Assembly: GCA_938002085.1 (NCBI GenBank)
Contig: CALLAT010000007.1
Coordinates: 1-43,680 of the forward strand
Source: an uncultured Pseudanabaenaceae cyanobacterium
Lineage (GTDB): Bacteria; Cyanobacteriota; Cyanobacteriia; PCC-9006; JAAUQQ01
Direction of reading: 5' to 3'
DNA: 43,680 nucleotides
Under the pieces are notes generated by a model that was not told where the DNA came from, did no database searches, and saw only the letters and a program-made list of their open reading frames with translations. The first letter of the stretch is position 1. The number at the start of each line of letters is the position of its first letter. This document shows positions 26,135 to 34,315 of the stretch, one piece after another. Position numbers and translations under genes: made by a program.

Positions 26135-27289
26135 TTAGTCTTTAAAAATTCTGAGAATTGTTGAGAAAGGATTGAGGACCTTACCCACAAAATCCAAAAT
26201 ACTGGAGGTGTTTGAGATCTTAGAGTCGTAGCAGACCACACTATCTGATGGCATGATGTAAGGGTTGCCCTCTTGGACCTCAGTCGGATTTCTCAATAGC
26301 TTCTCGACCGAGCGATCTAAAACAGTGGCCTCACCATTTAAGGCATTGGTTCGAACTAGGGTAACGCGGCGATTGGCGTTGGTTGAGCTGGCGCCACCAC
26401 CGCAGCTAGCTGAAATTGCAGCCTGGGCAAAGCGAGTCCCATAGGCCAATTGAACGGTCCGCCCAGCCACATTGCCCCCCCGAGGCTGGGCTTGATTAGA
26501 CAAGTAGATATCAACATGGCTGGGCGTAATGGGAGAGGGGCGCACCAGCTCAGCTTGCTCCAACTCCAACTCAGGCACGATCACTTGATCACCCGCAATC
26601 AATGGCAGATCCTCTACCAAGTCCCCCGAAAGAACTCCACTCAGGTCCAAGCTCTGTTCTTCACCTTGGCGAATCAAGCGAACCGCCGTCAGGTCAGCAT
26701 TGGGCGTGACGCCCCCCGCTTGACGCAAGACCGATGTGACAAACCGCTCTACCGGATAATCACCGGAGACAGTGACCGGTTGAGTATTGGCTAAGTTGCG
26801 ATTGGCAGGGCGGTTGGTATTTGCCGTCTCAAACTGTCCATCGGCCAGGATTTGCCCTGGCGTAAAAACTGCCCCTGACACTGAGACTTGCACCGGAGCC
26901 CACTGAGACACTTCAGCACTCACCTGCAGAAAATCAGGTTGGAATAGTCCACCCTTCAGCATTTCATCACGGAGCCGTTTCTCCAGCTCCTCCACCTCCA
27001 AGTTGATTGCTGGAATAGGTTGCATGAACGGGATTTCGATTTGGCCGTCCAAGTTAACTTCGTACAATCCGCTGAGACGGAATTGCTCAGCGAGCTGGGC
27101 GTCAACTAAGGGCTCAGAGACGACTAAGCGAATGCGATCGCCCGGAGAGAGTGGCAAGGCTAGGGCTGACGGAGAACCTGCGAACAGGCTCAAGCCTCCC
27201 GTCACTGCTGCAACAGCAACAGTCGTTACGCGACCCAGAGGTGGCATTAGAGGAGCGATCGCAAACCGAACCAGACTGGGCTTAAACAT
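26135..27289 (-). CDS. Outer-membrane polysaccharide export protein (Wza/GumB, OPX family)
   Basis: A 384-residue exported protein. The signal peptide runs to ALA near residue 44. LPLSPGDRIRLVV starts the Poly_export domain (PGDxxxxxV), with YEVNLDGQIEIPFM (the D-G-x-I-x-x-P motif). QVSVSGAVFTPGQI and LLIAGDQVIVPE correspond to SLBB segments. No lipobox is visible, unlike Wza. It ends with a short hydrophobic/amphipathic region. With the co-polymerase downstream (71 bp) it forms the trans-envelope export conduit. Its upstream neighbour, 91 bp away on the same strand, is the second phosphodiesterase. Confidence 0.93.
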   Translation of the reverse strand: MFKPSLVRFAIAPLMPPLGRVTTVAVAAVTGGLSLFAGSPSALALPLSPGDRIRLVVSEPLVDAQLAEQFRLSGLYEVNLDGQIEIPFMQPIPAINLEVEELEKRLRDEMLKGGLFQPDFLQVSAEVSQWAPVQVSVSGAVFTPGQILADGQFETANTNRPANRNLANTQPVTVSGDYPVERFVTSVLRQAGGVTPNADLTAVRLIRQGEEQSLDLSGVLSGDLVEDLPLIAGDQVIVPELELEQAELVRPSPITPSHVDIYLSNQAQPRGGNVAGRTVQLAYGTRFAQAAISASCGGGASSTNANRRVTLVRTNALNGEATVLDRSVEKLLRNPTEVQEGNPYIMPSDSVVCYDSKISNTSSILDFVGKVLNPFSTILRIFKD

Positions 27290-27380
27290 AATCGGGTAGC
27301 CGATGAAATCGGAATCGTCTGTGATGGACTGAAATCGTGGGGCTGTAGCCCATCTAATAGATGGCTTTCAGCTCCTGCTG

Positions 27381-29036
27381 TTAATGAACCAGTTCCTTGA
27401 GAGAGACCAAGCTCTGCCCTGGGAAATGCTCGGGCTTCTCAACCCCCATCAAGGCCAGCAGGGTGGGAGCCAGATCCAAAGCATGGCCTTCAGGCAGGTC
27501 ATGTTCCGCCGCAATGGCAGGCCCTTGGGCCAGAAAGAACCCATCAGAACGATGGCTGCCTGTCCGTAAATAGGGGATGGGGCCAATGCGACCCGTGGCA
27601 GGACTCTCAACCACATCCGTTACGACCTCGTCCTGCCAGATAATGACAATGTCTGCATCGGGATGCTTGGGATTATCATCGGCTGCTGATGCACGGGTGC
27701 GAATCACTTTTGCCACCATGGGCTTGCCTGTCCGGGCATCGGTGAGCTGTTCGAGATCTCGAATAATCTCATCACAAACTTGCCCATAATCCTCAGGTTG
27801 GACGATGCCTTGGGCCTCTCGCCCGGCCAAATTAATGCGGAGGTAACCTTCGGAAAAGCTGGGTAAAGCAAAGGCTTTCATCGAAGGCCAAAAGTCGGAA
27901 TACCAAAGGGCAGGCTGGAAAAATAATGAATTGCCTTGCTGTTGTAGTTGAAAGGGAGAAATCAAGTCGGGGGCATCAGATTGAGGCCAGAATTGATCAA
28001 CTTGGTCGAAGATTTTTCGAGGAAGTGATTGACGCAACCAGCGACGCAGCGGATTTGATTCATGCTTCAAACTCCACATCAATCCCAACCAGCCCCGCTG
28101 GGCTCGGGGACCGGTTAGCGGTTCCTGGGGAATGCGTCGGGCCCCCGCCGCTAAGCCTACTTTCCCTGGGAAATTCCAGCGGTAGAGCCATTCTGGCAGG
28201 AATGCCATACTCGGCAGATCCATCACATTGGCATCCATTCCGTGGGCGGCAAAGATGACGACTTGGGCATTAGCAGGAGCGGCTTTGATGATTTTGGCGA
28301 TCGCCCGGTCAATGGCTTGAAACACGCTGAGGAGTGGATCATCACCTTCGCGAGCTATTGCGCTATGCAAAGGATGCTTCGGGTCGCTGAGATGCCAGAA
28401 AGAATGGCCTGCGGAATGGGTCTCACCAAAAATAGTAAGGAACAGATCCCAAGGGGATCGCCCCAATAAGTCGCAACAAATATCGGCCCGCCGAGCGATT
28501 CCGGTCTCTAGGTTTTGCTGGAGTTCTTTCAATTTACTCCAGTTTTGAACTGGGGCATGATCCTGACGAAGGACAGGATGTTCTCCGTAGCATTGAACCA
28601 GTTCATCAAAGAGCTCTGGTGGATGGGAATGGCTGGGAGTCATGGGGGAATGGGCTCCCCAAGCTAACACTTGTAATCCATCTACTTGCTCAGAAAGAAT
28701 GGACTGAGGCATGTCAAAAACAGCAATTTTCTTGTCGTCGCAAATGCTGTAAAACGGGGCATGCTCTTGGAAATCATAGGCCTGAACATCTTCGACAGCA
28801 TAACTCTTAGGCCAAAACTTTAATGGTGCCCAGTATCCAGTCTGCTGAGGATTGCAGCCGCTTAGAAAGGTCGTCCAAGGGGTTTCGGCGCGATAATAGT
28901 CGAAGGTTTTTAGCCTCTTATAAGTACCTTGTTTCCATAGGGTTTCAAGAGTCGGCAAATAACCTGCAGACAACCATTTCTCAATGAGGTTGGGATCGGC
29001 TGCGTCTAGACCAATTGCGATAACGGGGGTATGCAC
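27381..29036 (-). CDS. Alkaline-phosphatase-superfamily phosphodiesterase, copy 2
   Basis: A 551-residue paralogue of the protein at 13076-14737, clearly similar along its whole length. VIAIGLDAADPNLIEKWLS, RAETPWTTFLSGCNP, FGETHSAGHSFWH, AAHGMDANVMDLPSM, LPSFSEGYLRINLAGREAQG and YLRTGSHRSDGFF have direct counterparts in copy 1. The GTG start is supported by GGAG about seven bases upstream. As in copy 1, the aspartates of the classical DxxxH and DH metal motifs are replaced (His, Ala). No signal peptide is visible. It leads the minus-strand export arm, so each arm of the locus carries one copy. Confidence 0.88.
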   Translation of the reverse strand: MHTPVIAIGLDAADPNLIEKWLSAGYLPTLETLWKQGTYKRLKTFDYYRAETPWTTFLSGCNPQQTGYWAPLKFWPKSYAVEDVQAYDFQEHAPFYSICDDKKIAVFDMPQSILSEQVDGLQVLAWGAHSPMTPSHSHPPELFDELVQCYGEHPVLRQDHAPVQNWSKLKELQQNLETGIARRADICCDLLGRSPWDLFLTIFGETHSAGHSFWHLSDPKHPLHSAIAREGDDPLLSVFQAIDRAIAKIIKAAPANAQVVIFAAHGMDANVMDLPSMAFLPEWLYRWNFPGKVGLAAGARRIPQEPLTGPRAQRGWLGLMWSLKHESNPLRRWLRQSLPRKIFDQVDQFWPQSDAPDLISPFQLQQQGNSLFFQPALWYSDFWPSMKAFALPSFSEGYLRINLAGREAQGIVQPEDYGQVCDEIIRDLEQLTDARTGKPMVAKVIRTRASAADDNPKHPDADIVIIWQDEVVTDVVESPATGRIGPIPYLRTGSHRSDGFFLAQGPAIAAEHDLPEGHALDLAPTLLALMGVEKPEHFPGQSLVSLKELVH

Positions 29037-29681
29037 AGTGACTCCAGGAATAAAATCGACCGCAAGCGTTATTTAGGGCAATGAAGCAAACTCTAAAAAA
29101 GTTTGACTCTGAAGCCCTTGATATTATTTTGACTAACGAAGCATGAGCCTTTGGGCTCCAATCTTGCTCAATTCAGACATTGCTAGGAGCGGCTGAATTG
29201 AGGGTCATTACTTTTAGGCAATAAGACAATCAGACTCAAGAGAATCGTAAGTAGACCACTTAACCTATATCCCTATCCTATTTAGACATACCTTGTCTCT
29301 CTATCCAATACGCTGAAATGAAGCAACGGTAAAGCAGGGCATGCTTTTGATGAAGAATGCTGTGAGGCGCTATTTACTTGTGACCAAGATGTAGCGGTTT
29401 TTCTCTTTTGCTTCAGTTTTACGGAGATTCAGACTGATGACGCGCGATCGCCAACCCATGGCCCTCAGACCTTTGGCTGATGGGATAATCGACATGCACC
29501 CTAGATTTACGGATAGCCCGATGGGCTCCCGCCATGGCGGCAAGCTTAAAACTAGACCTATCATCCACGTCTAGATCCCCTTAGGAGTCACCATTGAGCA
29601 AAATTTTGAGCAATGTGAGGTGGTTTGGGCGATCGCAGCCACTGCTCCATAGAATTGGAATGACCCACTCCGATATCAGCC
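29037..29681. other. Intergenic region without a recognised gene
   Basis: About 645 bases between two divergently transcribed genes. One 64-codon frame on the minus strand (29370-29564) does not look like protein. One HIP1 octamer occurs at about 29629. Promoters for both flanking genes are expected here, but none is clear. Confidence 0.55.
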
Positions 29682-29894
29682 ATGGCAAAGCAAGGAATGA
29701 TTGGATATCACTTGGATGATGAGGGGCATTGGGTGGCTGAGTTGGCCTGTGGGCATTTCCAGCATGTGCGCCATGAGCCGCCTTGGATGGTGAGGAATTG
29801 GGTGCTGACGGAGCAAGGGCGAGAGTCGATGTTGGGGTATGAGCTGGATTGTAAGAAATGCGATCTAGATGAGCCTCGTGACCGAGAAGAATAG
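29682..29894 (+). CDS. DUF3565 protein
   Basis: A 70-residue soluble protein. GMIGYHLDDEGHWVAELACG, then HFQHVRHEPPW and LDCKKCD, are the hallmark blocks of DUF3565, a short bacterial family of unknown function. The conserved Cys (ACGH, CKKC) and His residues suggest metal binding, which is inference. The start ATG at 29682 has no strong RBS. It stands alone between the polysaccharide locus and the ttcA region. Confidence 0.9.
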   Translation: MAKQGMIGYHLDDEGHWVAELACGHFQHVRHEPPWMVRNWVLTEQGRESMLGYELDCKKCDLDEPRDREE

Positions 29895-29924
29895 CTGGGT
29901 GAACCCTTTAGATGCGTGACCAAC

Positions 29925-30094
29925 TCAAAGGCCAGCAAAATTAAACAATTCCCCATCTGCTAAATGGGAAGGCGTCACATTTTGTATTGAGCGAAATAGG
30001 CTATCAATCCACCCCGGTGTCTCCGCCTCCCAAGCCTGAAGCATCTGCTTAATCTTCACCCGTTGCAAATCCTCCTGGAACCCACATAAATTGC
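29925..30094 (-). pseudogene. Duplicate 3' fragment of ttcA
   Basis: These bases encode 55 codons plus a TGA stop corresponding to the last 55 residues of TtcA (from NLCG to FAGL); 50 of 55 residues are identical to the complete ttcA at 30867. The frame is intact. About 15 further codons differ only synonymously, against five amino-acid changes, so the fragment diverged while under protein-level selection and then lost its 5' part. No start codon or upstream homology is present. It is in direct orientation to the full gene. Confidence 0.92.
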
Positions 30095-30138
30095 CAGACT
30101 AAAACCATCAACGCCAAAGCTCCTTCAAGGAATGGACT

Positions 30139-30780
30139 TTAGCTCGCTGCCATTGCAGTTTGCCCTAAATCTTTGAGCAGACGAATTACCTCGCCACCGT
30201 CCTCAGGAACCGCATAAAGCGAGAACACTCGCGATAGCCCATACTGCCGATCCTTCCCTCGAACTACTTTGACAAACAAAACATCGTCACCATTGGTCAA
30301 CATGCCGAACAGAGGGCCGCTTGAAGTAGGAGCTGCCATAAGATAGGCCAAGGTCTGGGGCAACGCTGAGCGAACTGAAATCGTCGTCTTCTTAGACTCT
30401 AAGACCATAATCCACAGCGCATTTTGGATGATGAGCACATCAATCCGCCCCCGCAGCGTTTCTTCGCCATCATCAATGCTCAGCTCAACAGCAGCTTCGG
30501 CCTTGAGTCGGAAGGGAGGGTCATAAAACCCCGCAATTTCCAGCAGTGGAGAGGCTGCCAGCAAAGTGACCGCACCTTCGAGCAGGTCGCCTTGGCTGCG
30601 CTGGTAGTTGAGCCGGTTCCACATCGTTTCGACCGCAGCTTGTTGGGACGAGTTAAGGGCGGGTAGGTCCTTGCGCCATTCTGGGAAAAAGTCAGAATCG
30701 AGGGAGCGGCTGAGGCCAAAGCGGGATTCAACATCCGCCAGGCTTTTGATGGCTTCTGTAACGGCAACAACTTTGGCCAT
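30139..30780 (-). CDS. PD-(D/E)XK endonuclease-like protein (HsdR N-terminal domain-like)
   Basis: A 213-residue protein. GRIDVLIIQNALWIMVLESK contains the nuclease core: Asp in GRID, then E-S-K (the E-x-K element), as in the N-terminal domain of type I restriction subunit R. ALPQTLAYLMAAP follows, as in that domain. No helicase motor, methylase or specificity subunit is nearby, so it is a stand-alone domain. Similar solo genes occur in cyanobacterial genomes and are often annotated as restriction endonuclease subunit R. DNA cleavage is inferred. The ATG at 30780 is preferred to a TTG at 30795; neither has a good RBS. It lies between the complete ttcA and its duplicate tail. Confidence 0.8.
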   Translation of the reverse strand: MAKVVAVTEAIKSLADVESRFGLSRSLDSDFFPEWRKDLPALNSSQQAAVETMWNRLNYQRSQGDLLEGAVTLLAASPLLEIAGFYDPPFRLKAEAAVELSIDDGEETLRGRIDVLIIQNALWIMVLESKKTTISVRSALPQTLAYLMAAPTSSGPLFGMLTNGDDVLFVKVVRGKDRQYGLSRVFSLYAVPEDGGEVIRLLKDLGQTAMAAS

Positions 30781-30866
30781 AATGGGGCGCTTCAATAGGA
30801 GATGAATTTATCGTAGTAGCTAGAGAGGCAAAACAGCCTGAAAGACCCTGTCTAACCGCCCAAAAA

Positions 30867-31649
30867 CTACAGCCCCGCAAAGTCAAATAATTCCCCATCA
30901 GCCAAATGGGACGGCGTCACATTTTGCATTGAGCGGAACAGGCTATCAATCCGCCCCGGCGTCTCCGCCTCCCAAGCCTGAAGCATCTGCTTAATCTTGA
31001 CCCGCTGTAAGTTCTCCTGGGAACCACAAAGATTACAAGGAATAATCGGAAACTCCCGATATCGCGCATAGCGAGCGATCTCTTTCTCTGCACAGTATGC
31101 CAAGGGACGAATCACGACATTTTTGCCATCGTCCGTGCGCAGCTTTGGCGGCATCGACTTCATCCGCCCGCCGTGAAACATATTCAAAAACAGCGTCTCC
31201 ACCATGTCATCCCGATGGTGACCTAGGGCAATCTTCGTCGCGCCTTCTTCTCCCGCCACGCGATACAGCGCCCCCCGCCGCAGCCGAGAACAAAGGCCGC
31301 ACATGGTTTTGCCCTCGGGGACAATGCTGGTAACGGTGCTGTAGGTGTCTTGTTCGATGATGCGATAGGGCACACCGATCGCTTCAAAATGCTGGGGCAA
31401 GACATGCTCTGGAAAGCCGGGCTGTTTTTGATCCAGGTTCACGGCCAATAGCTCAAAGTTCACTGGGGCCGCTCGCTGGAGCGACATCAGCAACGACAGC
31501 ATGGTGTAGGAATCTTTGCCCCCAGAAATGCAGACCATGACGCGATCGCCTTCTTCTATCATGTTGTAATCGGCGATGGCTCGCCCGACCTTGCCCCGCA
31601 ACTGAGCCTCTAATTTTTTGGCGTTCTTGGAGGGCAGGGTGGCAATCAT
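30867..31649 (-). CDS. ttcA: tRNA 2-thiocytidine(32) synthetase TtcA
   Basis: A 260-residue PP-loop ATPase that installs 2-thiocytidine at tRNA position 32 using an Fe-S cluster. The PP-loop SGGKDS is at residues 42-47. The cluster ligands should lie among Cys117 and Cys120 (MCGLC) and Cys205 and Cys208 (CNLC), both CxxC pairs intact. ALGHHRDD and [13 protein letters not shown] are further TtcA signatures. Length is close to the family norm. The upstream region holds inverted G/C-rich repeats. The last 55 codons are duplicated at 29925-30094. Confidence 0.97.
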   Translation of the reverse strand: MIATLPSKNAKKLEAQLRGKVGRAIADYNMIEEGDRVMVCISGGKDSYTMLSLLMSLQRAAPVNFELLAVNLDQKQPGFPEHVLPQHFEAIGVPYRIIEQDTYSTVTSIVPEGKTMCGLCSRLRRGALYRVAGEEGATKIALGHHRDDMVETLFLNMFHGGRMKSMPPKLRTDDGKNVVIRPLAYCAEKEIARYARYREFPIIPCNLCGSQENLQRVKIKQMLQAWEAETPGRIDSLFRSMQNVTPSHLADGELFDFAGL

Positions 31650-31710
31650 GGCAATCGGGGCACTGGAAAAGGAAAAACTGGTTCAGACATCACTAGAGCA
31701 TCGCTGGCCC

Positions 31711-31840
31711 CCATCCCCTAACCCCTTGCCCCCAAGTTTGGGGGAAGGGGAACCGAGCGGAAAGCTTCGATCCGAGTGGTTCGATCTGGGCTGTTTCCCC
31801 CCTCTCCCGATTTCGGGAGAGGGGTCGGGGGTGAGGGCGT
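31711..31840. repeat. Composite C/G-run inverted repeat element
   Basis: Hairpin 1: CCCCTTGCCCCCAA with TTGGGGGAAGGGG (31722-31750, one bulge). Hairpin 2: CCCCTCTCCCGA with its exact complement (31799-31824). The outer arms are also roughly complementary (CCCCATCCCCTAACCCC-like on the left, GGGGTCGGGGGTGAGGG on the right). This C/G-run style of intergenic repeat recurs in many cyanobacterial genomes. It sits in the gap between the AGCS-type transporter gene and ttcA, both on the minus strand. Confidence 0.85.
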
Positions 31841-31906
31841 TTTGCGGCTGCCCAATTCAGGCAATAACAAGCTGAACCGCCATTTTACGACAACAGCTCA
31901 TCAAGT

Positions 31907-33346
31907 CTAGGCATCCGCAGTCTCACTGGCTGAAGGTGCCGCAAGCAACGGCTCCCCAGTCCGTAACTGCACCTGATAGCTCATCCAATCCTGCTTCACC
32001 CGACCCAGCATCAAATGAATGCCGCAAAGATTGGGCACCGCCATGGCAATGTACATGGCATCGCCAAAGGCAATGACCTCCGTGGGCGTGGCGATCGCCC
32101 CCACTACAATCGCCCCCAAAAACACCGTGCGATACAGTCCAATCCGCTCCAACCCAAACAAATAGCCCCAGCAACGCTCGCCGTAATAGCCCCAAGACAC
32201 CATCGTCGAAAAGGCGAAGCAAAGCACCACCCCAGCCAAGACCAGGGGAAACCAAGCCAGGCTGGAGGCAAAGGCGGCGGAGGTCAGCTCTGCACCGTTC
32301 AGGGTGGCTAGGGCCGGGTCATCCAAGACACCGCTGAGCAAAATCACCAGTCCGGTTAAGTTGCAGATCAAACCGGTATCAATCAGGGGTTCCAGCATGG
32401 CCACGAGGCCCTCGCGCACGGGCACTGGATTGTAAGAGGCACTGTGGGCGATCGCCGCCGAGCCCAACCCTGCCTCACAAGTAAAAGCCGCACGCTGTAA
32501 TCCCACAGCGATGACCCCAACTACACCACCCACTGCGGCGCTGGGATGAAAAGCTGCCTGTACAACCGTCCCTAACACTGACAACAGCTGGTCGCTATGG
32601 GAGCCAATCACCCAAGCACAGCCCAAGCCATAAACCCCGCCCATAATCGGCACCAGCTTCGCCGCCACCTGGCCAATGCGCCTTGCACCGCCCATCGTCA
32701 CCCATCCCACCAGCATCATCAGGCTCCAGCCATAGAGCCAGGCGGGTAGGCCAACTACCTGGTGGATTGCGCCGTAGGATTGGCTGACTTGGAACATACC
32801 GCCCCCAGCGATCGCCCCACCAATGCAAAACAAGGAAAAAATTACCGCCAGCCAGCGCCCCAAAGTGGGCAAGCCCCGCTCCATCAGACCTCGGGAGAGG
32901 TAATACATCGGTCCACCCAAGGGCGTTCCATCGGGCAAAACCACGCGATACTTTTGCCCCAGGGTGACCTCCACAAACTTGAGGCTCATGCCGAAGAGGC
33001 CCACCAGGGTCATCCAAAACATGGCACCGGGACCGCCAATGCGGAGGGCGATAGCCACCCCCGCAATGCTGCCCAACCCTACAGTTGCGGATACCGCCGT
33101 CGCCAGAGCTTGCAACGAGGATATTTGCCCCGAGGTTTCTAAATCTGCTTCAACGGGATTCCCCGCTTCATCTGAGGAGAGCAGCAGGTCGGTTGAACCT
33201 GCCAAAATCTTAATGGCCTGGGGCAGGCCCCGCAGGTTGATAAAGCCCAACCGCAGCGTTGTGACGATGGCTCCCAGCGCCAGCCACAACAAAACGAGGG
33301 GGACCCCTGCAATGTCGAAGAAGACAACGCGGGCGATCGCAGCCAT
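31907..33346 (-). CDS. AGCS-family sodium:amino acid (alanine/glycine) symporter
   Basis: A 479-residue polytopic inner-membrane protein. The AGCS hallmark lies in SSLQALATAVSATVGLGSIA and VAIALRIGGPGAMFWM. TPLGGPMYYLSRGL and QRAAFTCEAGLGSAAIAHSA are further family blocks, and STMVSWGYYGERCWGYLFG closes it. About ten helices are visible. It imports alanine, glycine or related amino acids with Na+. The frame stays open to 33718, but that part overlaps the divergent macro-domain gene; the ATG at 33346 lies just before the first helix, with a GTG at 33400 as an alternative. Confidence 0.92.
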   Translation of the reverse strand: MAAIARVVFFDIAGVPLVLLWLALGAIVTTLRLGFINLRGLPQAIKILAGSTDLLLSSDEAGNPVEADLETSGQISSLQALATAVSATVGLGSIAGVAIALRIGGPGAMFWMTLVGLFGMSLKFVEVTLGQKYRVVLPDGTPLGGPMYYLSRGLMERGLPTLGRWLAVIFSLFCIGGAIAGGGMFQVSQSYGAIHQVVGLPAWLYGWSLMMLVGWVTMGGARRIGQVAAKLVPIMGGVYGLGCAWVIGSHSDQLLSVLGTVVQAAFHPSAAVGGVVGVIAVGLQRAAFTCEAGLGSAAIAHSASYNPVPVREGLVAMLEPLIDTGLICNLTGLVILLSGVLDDPALATLNGAELTSAAFASSLAWFPLVLAGVVLCFAFSTMVSWGYYGERCWGYLFGLERIGLYRTVFLGAIVVGAIATPTEVIAFGDAMYIAMAVPNLCGIHLMLGRVKQDWMSYQVQLRTGEPLLAAPSASETADA

Positions 33347-33530
33347 GCCGCCTGAAAGCAATTCCACCAACGGACCCAATTCCTTTACTGTGGGCAGTCC
33401 CACATCGTGAAACCGCTCGATTAACTCAGCTTTCTGCCTTGCTCCTCTCTCTAGAGTGCCGCAATTTTCCGCAAATCGCTTGGACAGCGGCGATATGCTG
33501 GAGGTCTTAGCGCAGTAGGAGGGGACGGCC

Positions 33531-34049
33531 ATGGTTTTGGAACGCATGGGCATTTTGCAGGGAGATATTACAACCTTGGCTGTGGATGCGATCGTCAATG
33601 CTGCGAACAGCTCTCTGCTGGGGGGCGGTGGTGTGGATGGAGCAATCCACCGCGCTGCCGGACCGGAGCTAGCCCTGGAATGTCGGATGCTCAATGGTTG
33701 TAAGACTGGCCAGGCCAAGATAACCCAGGCCTACAAGCTGCCCGCCCAACGCATCATCCACACTGTCGGTCCAGTGTGGCAGGGGGGCGAGAATGATGAG
33801 CCTAATCTGCTCGTGTCTTGCTATCGCGAAAGCCTTAAGCTGGCTGCACAGCATCATCTCCAAACTATTGCTTTCCCTGCTATCAGCTGTGGCATCTACA
33901 GCTATCCCATTGACCAAGCTGCCAGCATTGCCTTGGAAACCGTTCAGGAATTTCTGATGACGGATGATGTTATCCAAGGCGTCAGCTTTGTTTGCTTTGG
34001 CGATGACACTTATGACGCTTACCTGGAAGCGTTCGGGATGCTGGGCTGA
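33531..34049 (+). CDS. Macro-domain protein (YmdB-like ADP-ribose/OAADPR hydrolase)
   Basis: A 172-residue single macro domain. LQGDITTLAVDAIVNAANSS and LLGGGGVDGAIHRAAGPEL form the ADP-ribose site, with Asp36 after the Gly-rich loop. TGQAKITQAYKLPAQRIIHT and FPAISCGIYSYPIDQAA follow, as in E. coli YmdB. Members deacetylate O-acetyl-ADP-ribose or remove ADP-ribose from proteins or nucleic acids; the substrate here is undetermined. The start is strongly supported by AGGAGGGG six bases before the ATG. It is divergent from the AGCS-type symporter gene, with a short shared upstream region. Confidence 0.95.
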   Translation: MVLERMGILQGDITTLAVDAIVNAANSSLLGGGGVDGAIHRAAGPELALECRMLNGCKTGQAKITQAYKLPAQRIIHTVGPVWQGGENDEPNLLVSCYRESLKLAAQHHLQTIAFPAISCGIYSYPIDQAASIALETVQEFLMTDDVIQGVSFVCFGDDTYDAYLEAFGMLG

Positions 34050-34081
34050 TCTGGCCCAATCTGACGTGATGATAGGCCTGA

Positions 34082-34313
34082 CGTAAGGGCGGGTTTAGCC
34101 CCCATTCTTCACTCCCCCAGATAACTCACTATCAAAACCCGCCCATGCCTCGGTCCCGGCCTTTGCTTTGGTAAGGGTGGCTTGGTGTTGATAGAGGACT
34201 GTTTGTTCTGGCGGTCTTTGGCAAAGCTGCTCCTGCTTTTGCTTTGGCCGGGGTGGGTTTGGTTGAGAGGGGACTGTTTATGTTGGGGGTCTTTGGCAAA
34301 ACCCGCCCCTACG
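34082..34313. repeat. Repeat element with terminal inverted repeats and a 76-bp internal duplication
   Basis: CGTAAGGGCGGGTTT (34082-34096) is the near-exact complement of AAACCCGCCCCTACG (34299-34313), one mismatch in 15. Inside, a unit of about 62 bases (34165-34227) recurs at 34241-34302, sharing GAGGACTGTTT-like and GGTCTTTGGCAAA blocks. AAACCCGCCC also occurs at 34135. It fills the gap between the convergent macro-domain and mazG genes and looks like a non-autonomous dispersed element. Confidence 0.75.
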
Positions 34314-34315
34314 GT

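Noticed and set aside
32015..33410. Several overlapping frames of 98-148 codons opposite the AGCS symporter
   Set aside because: They are shadows of a high-GC gene in other frames; the symporter frame carries the family motifs.
33347..33718. N-terminal extension of the AGCS symporter frame
   Set aside because: The extra 124 residues overlap the divergent macro-domain gene and its strong RBS, and they do not resemble the symporter family.
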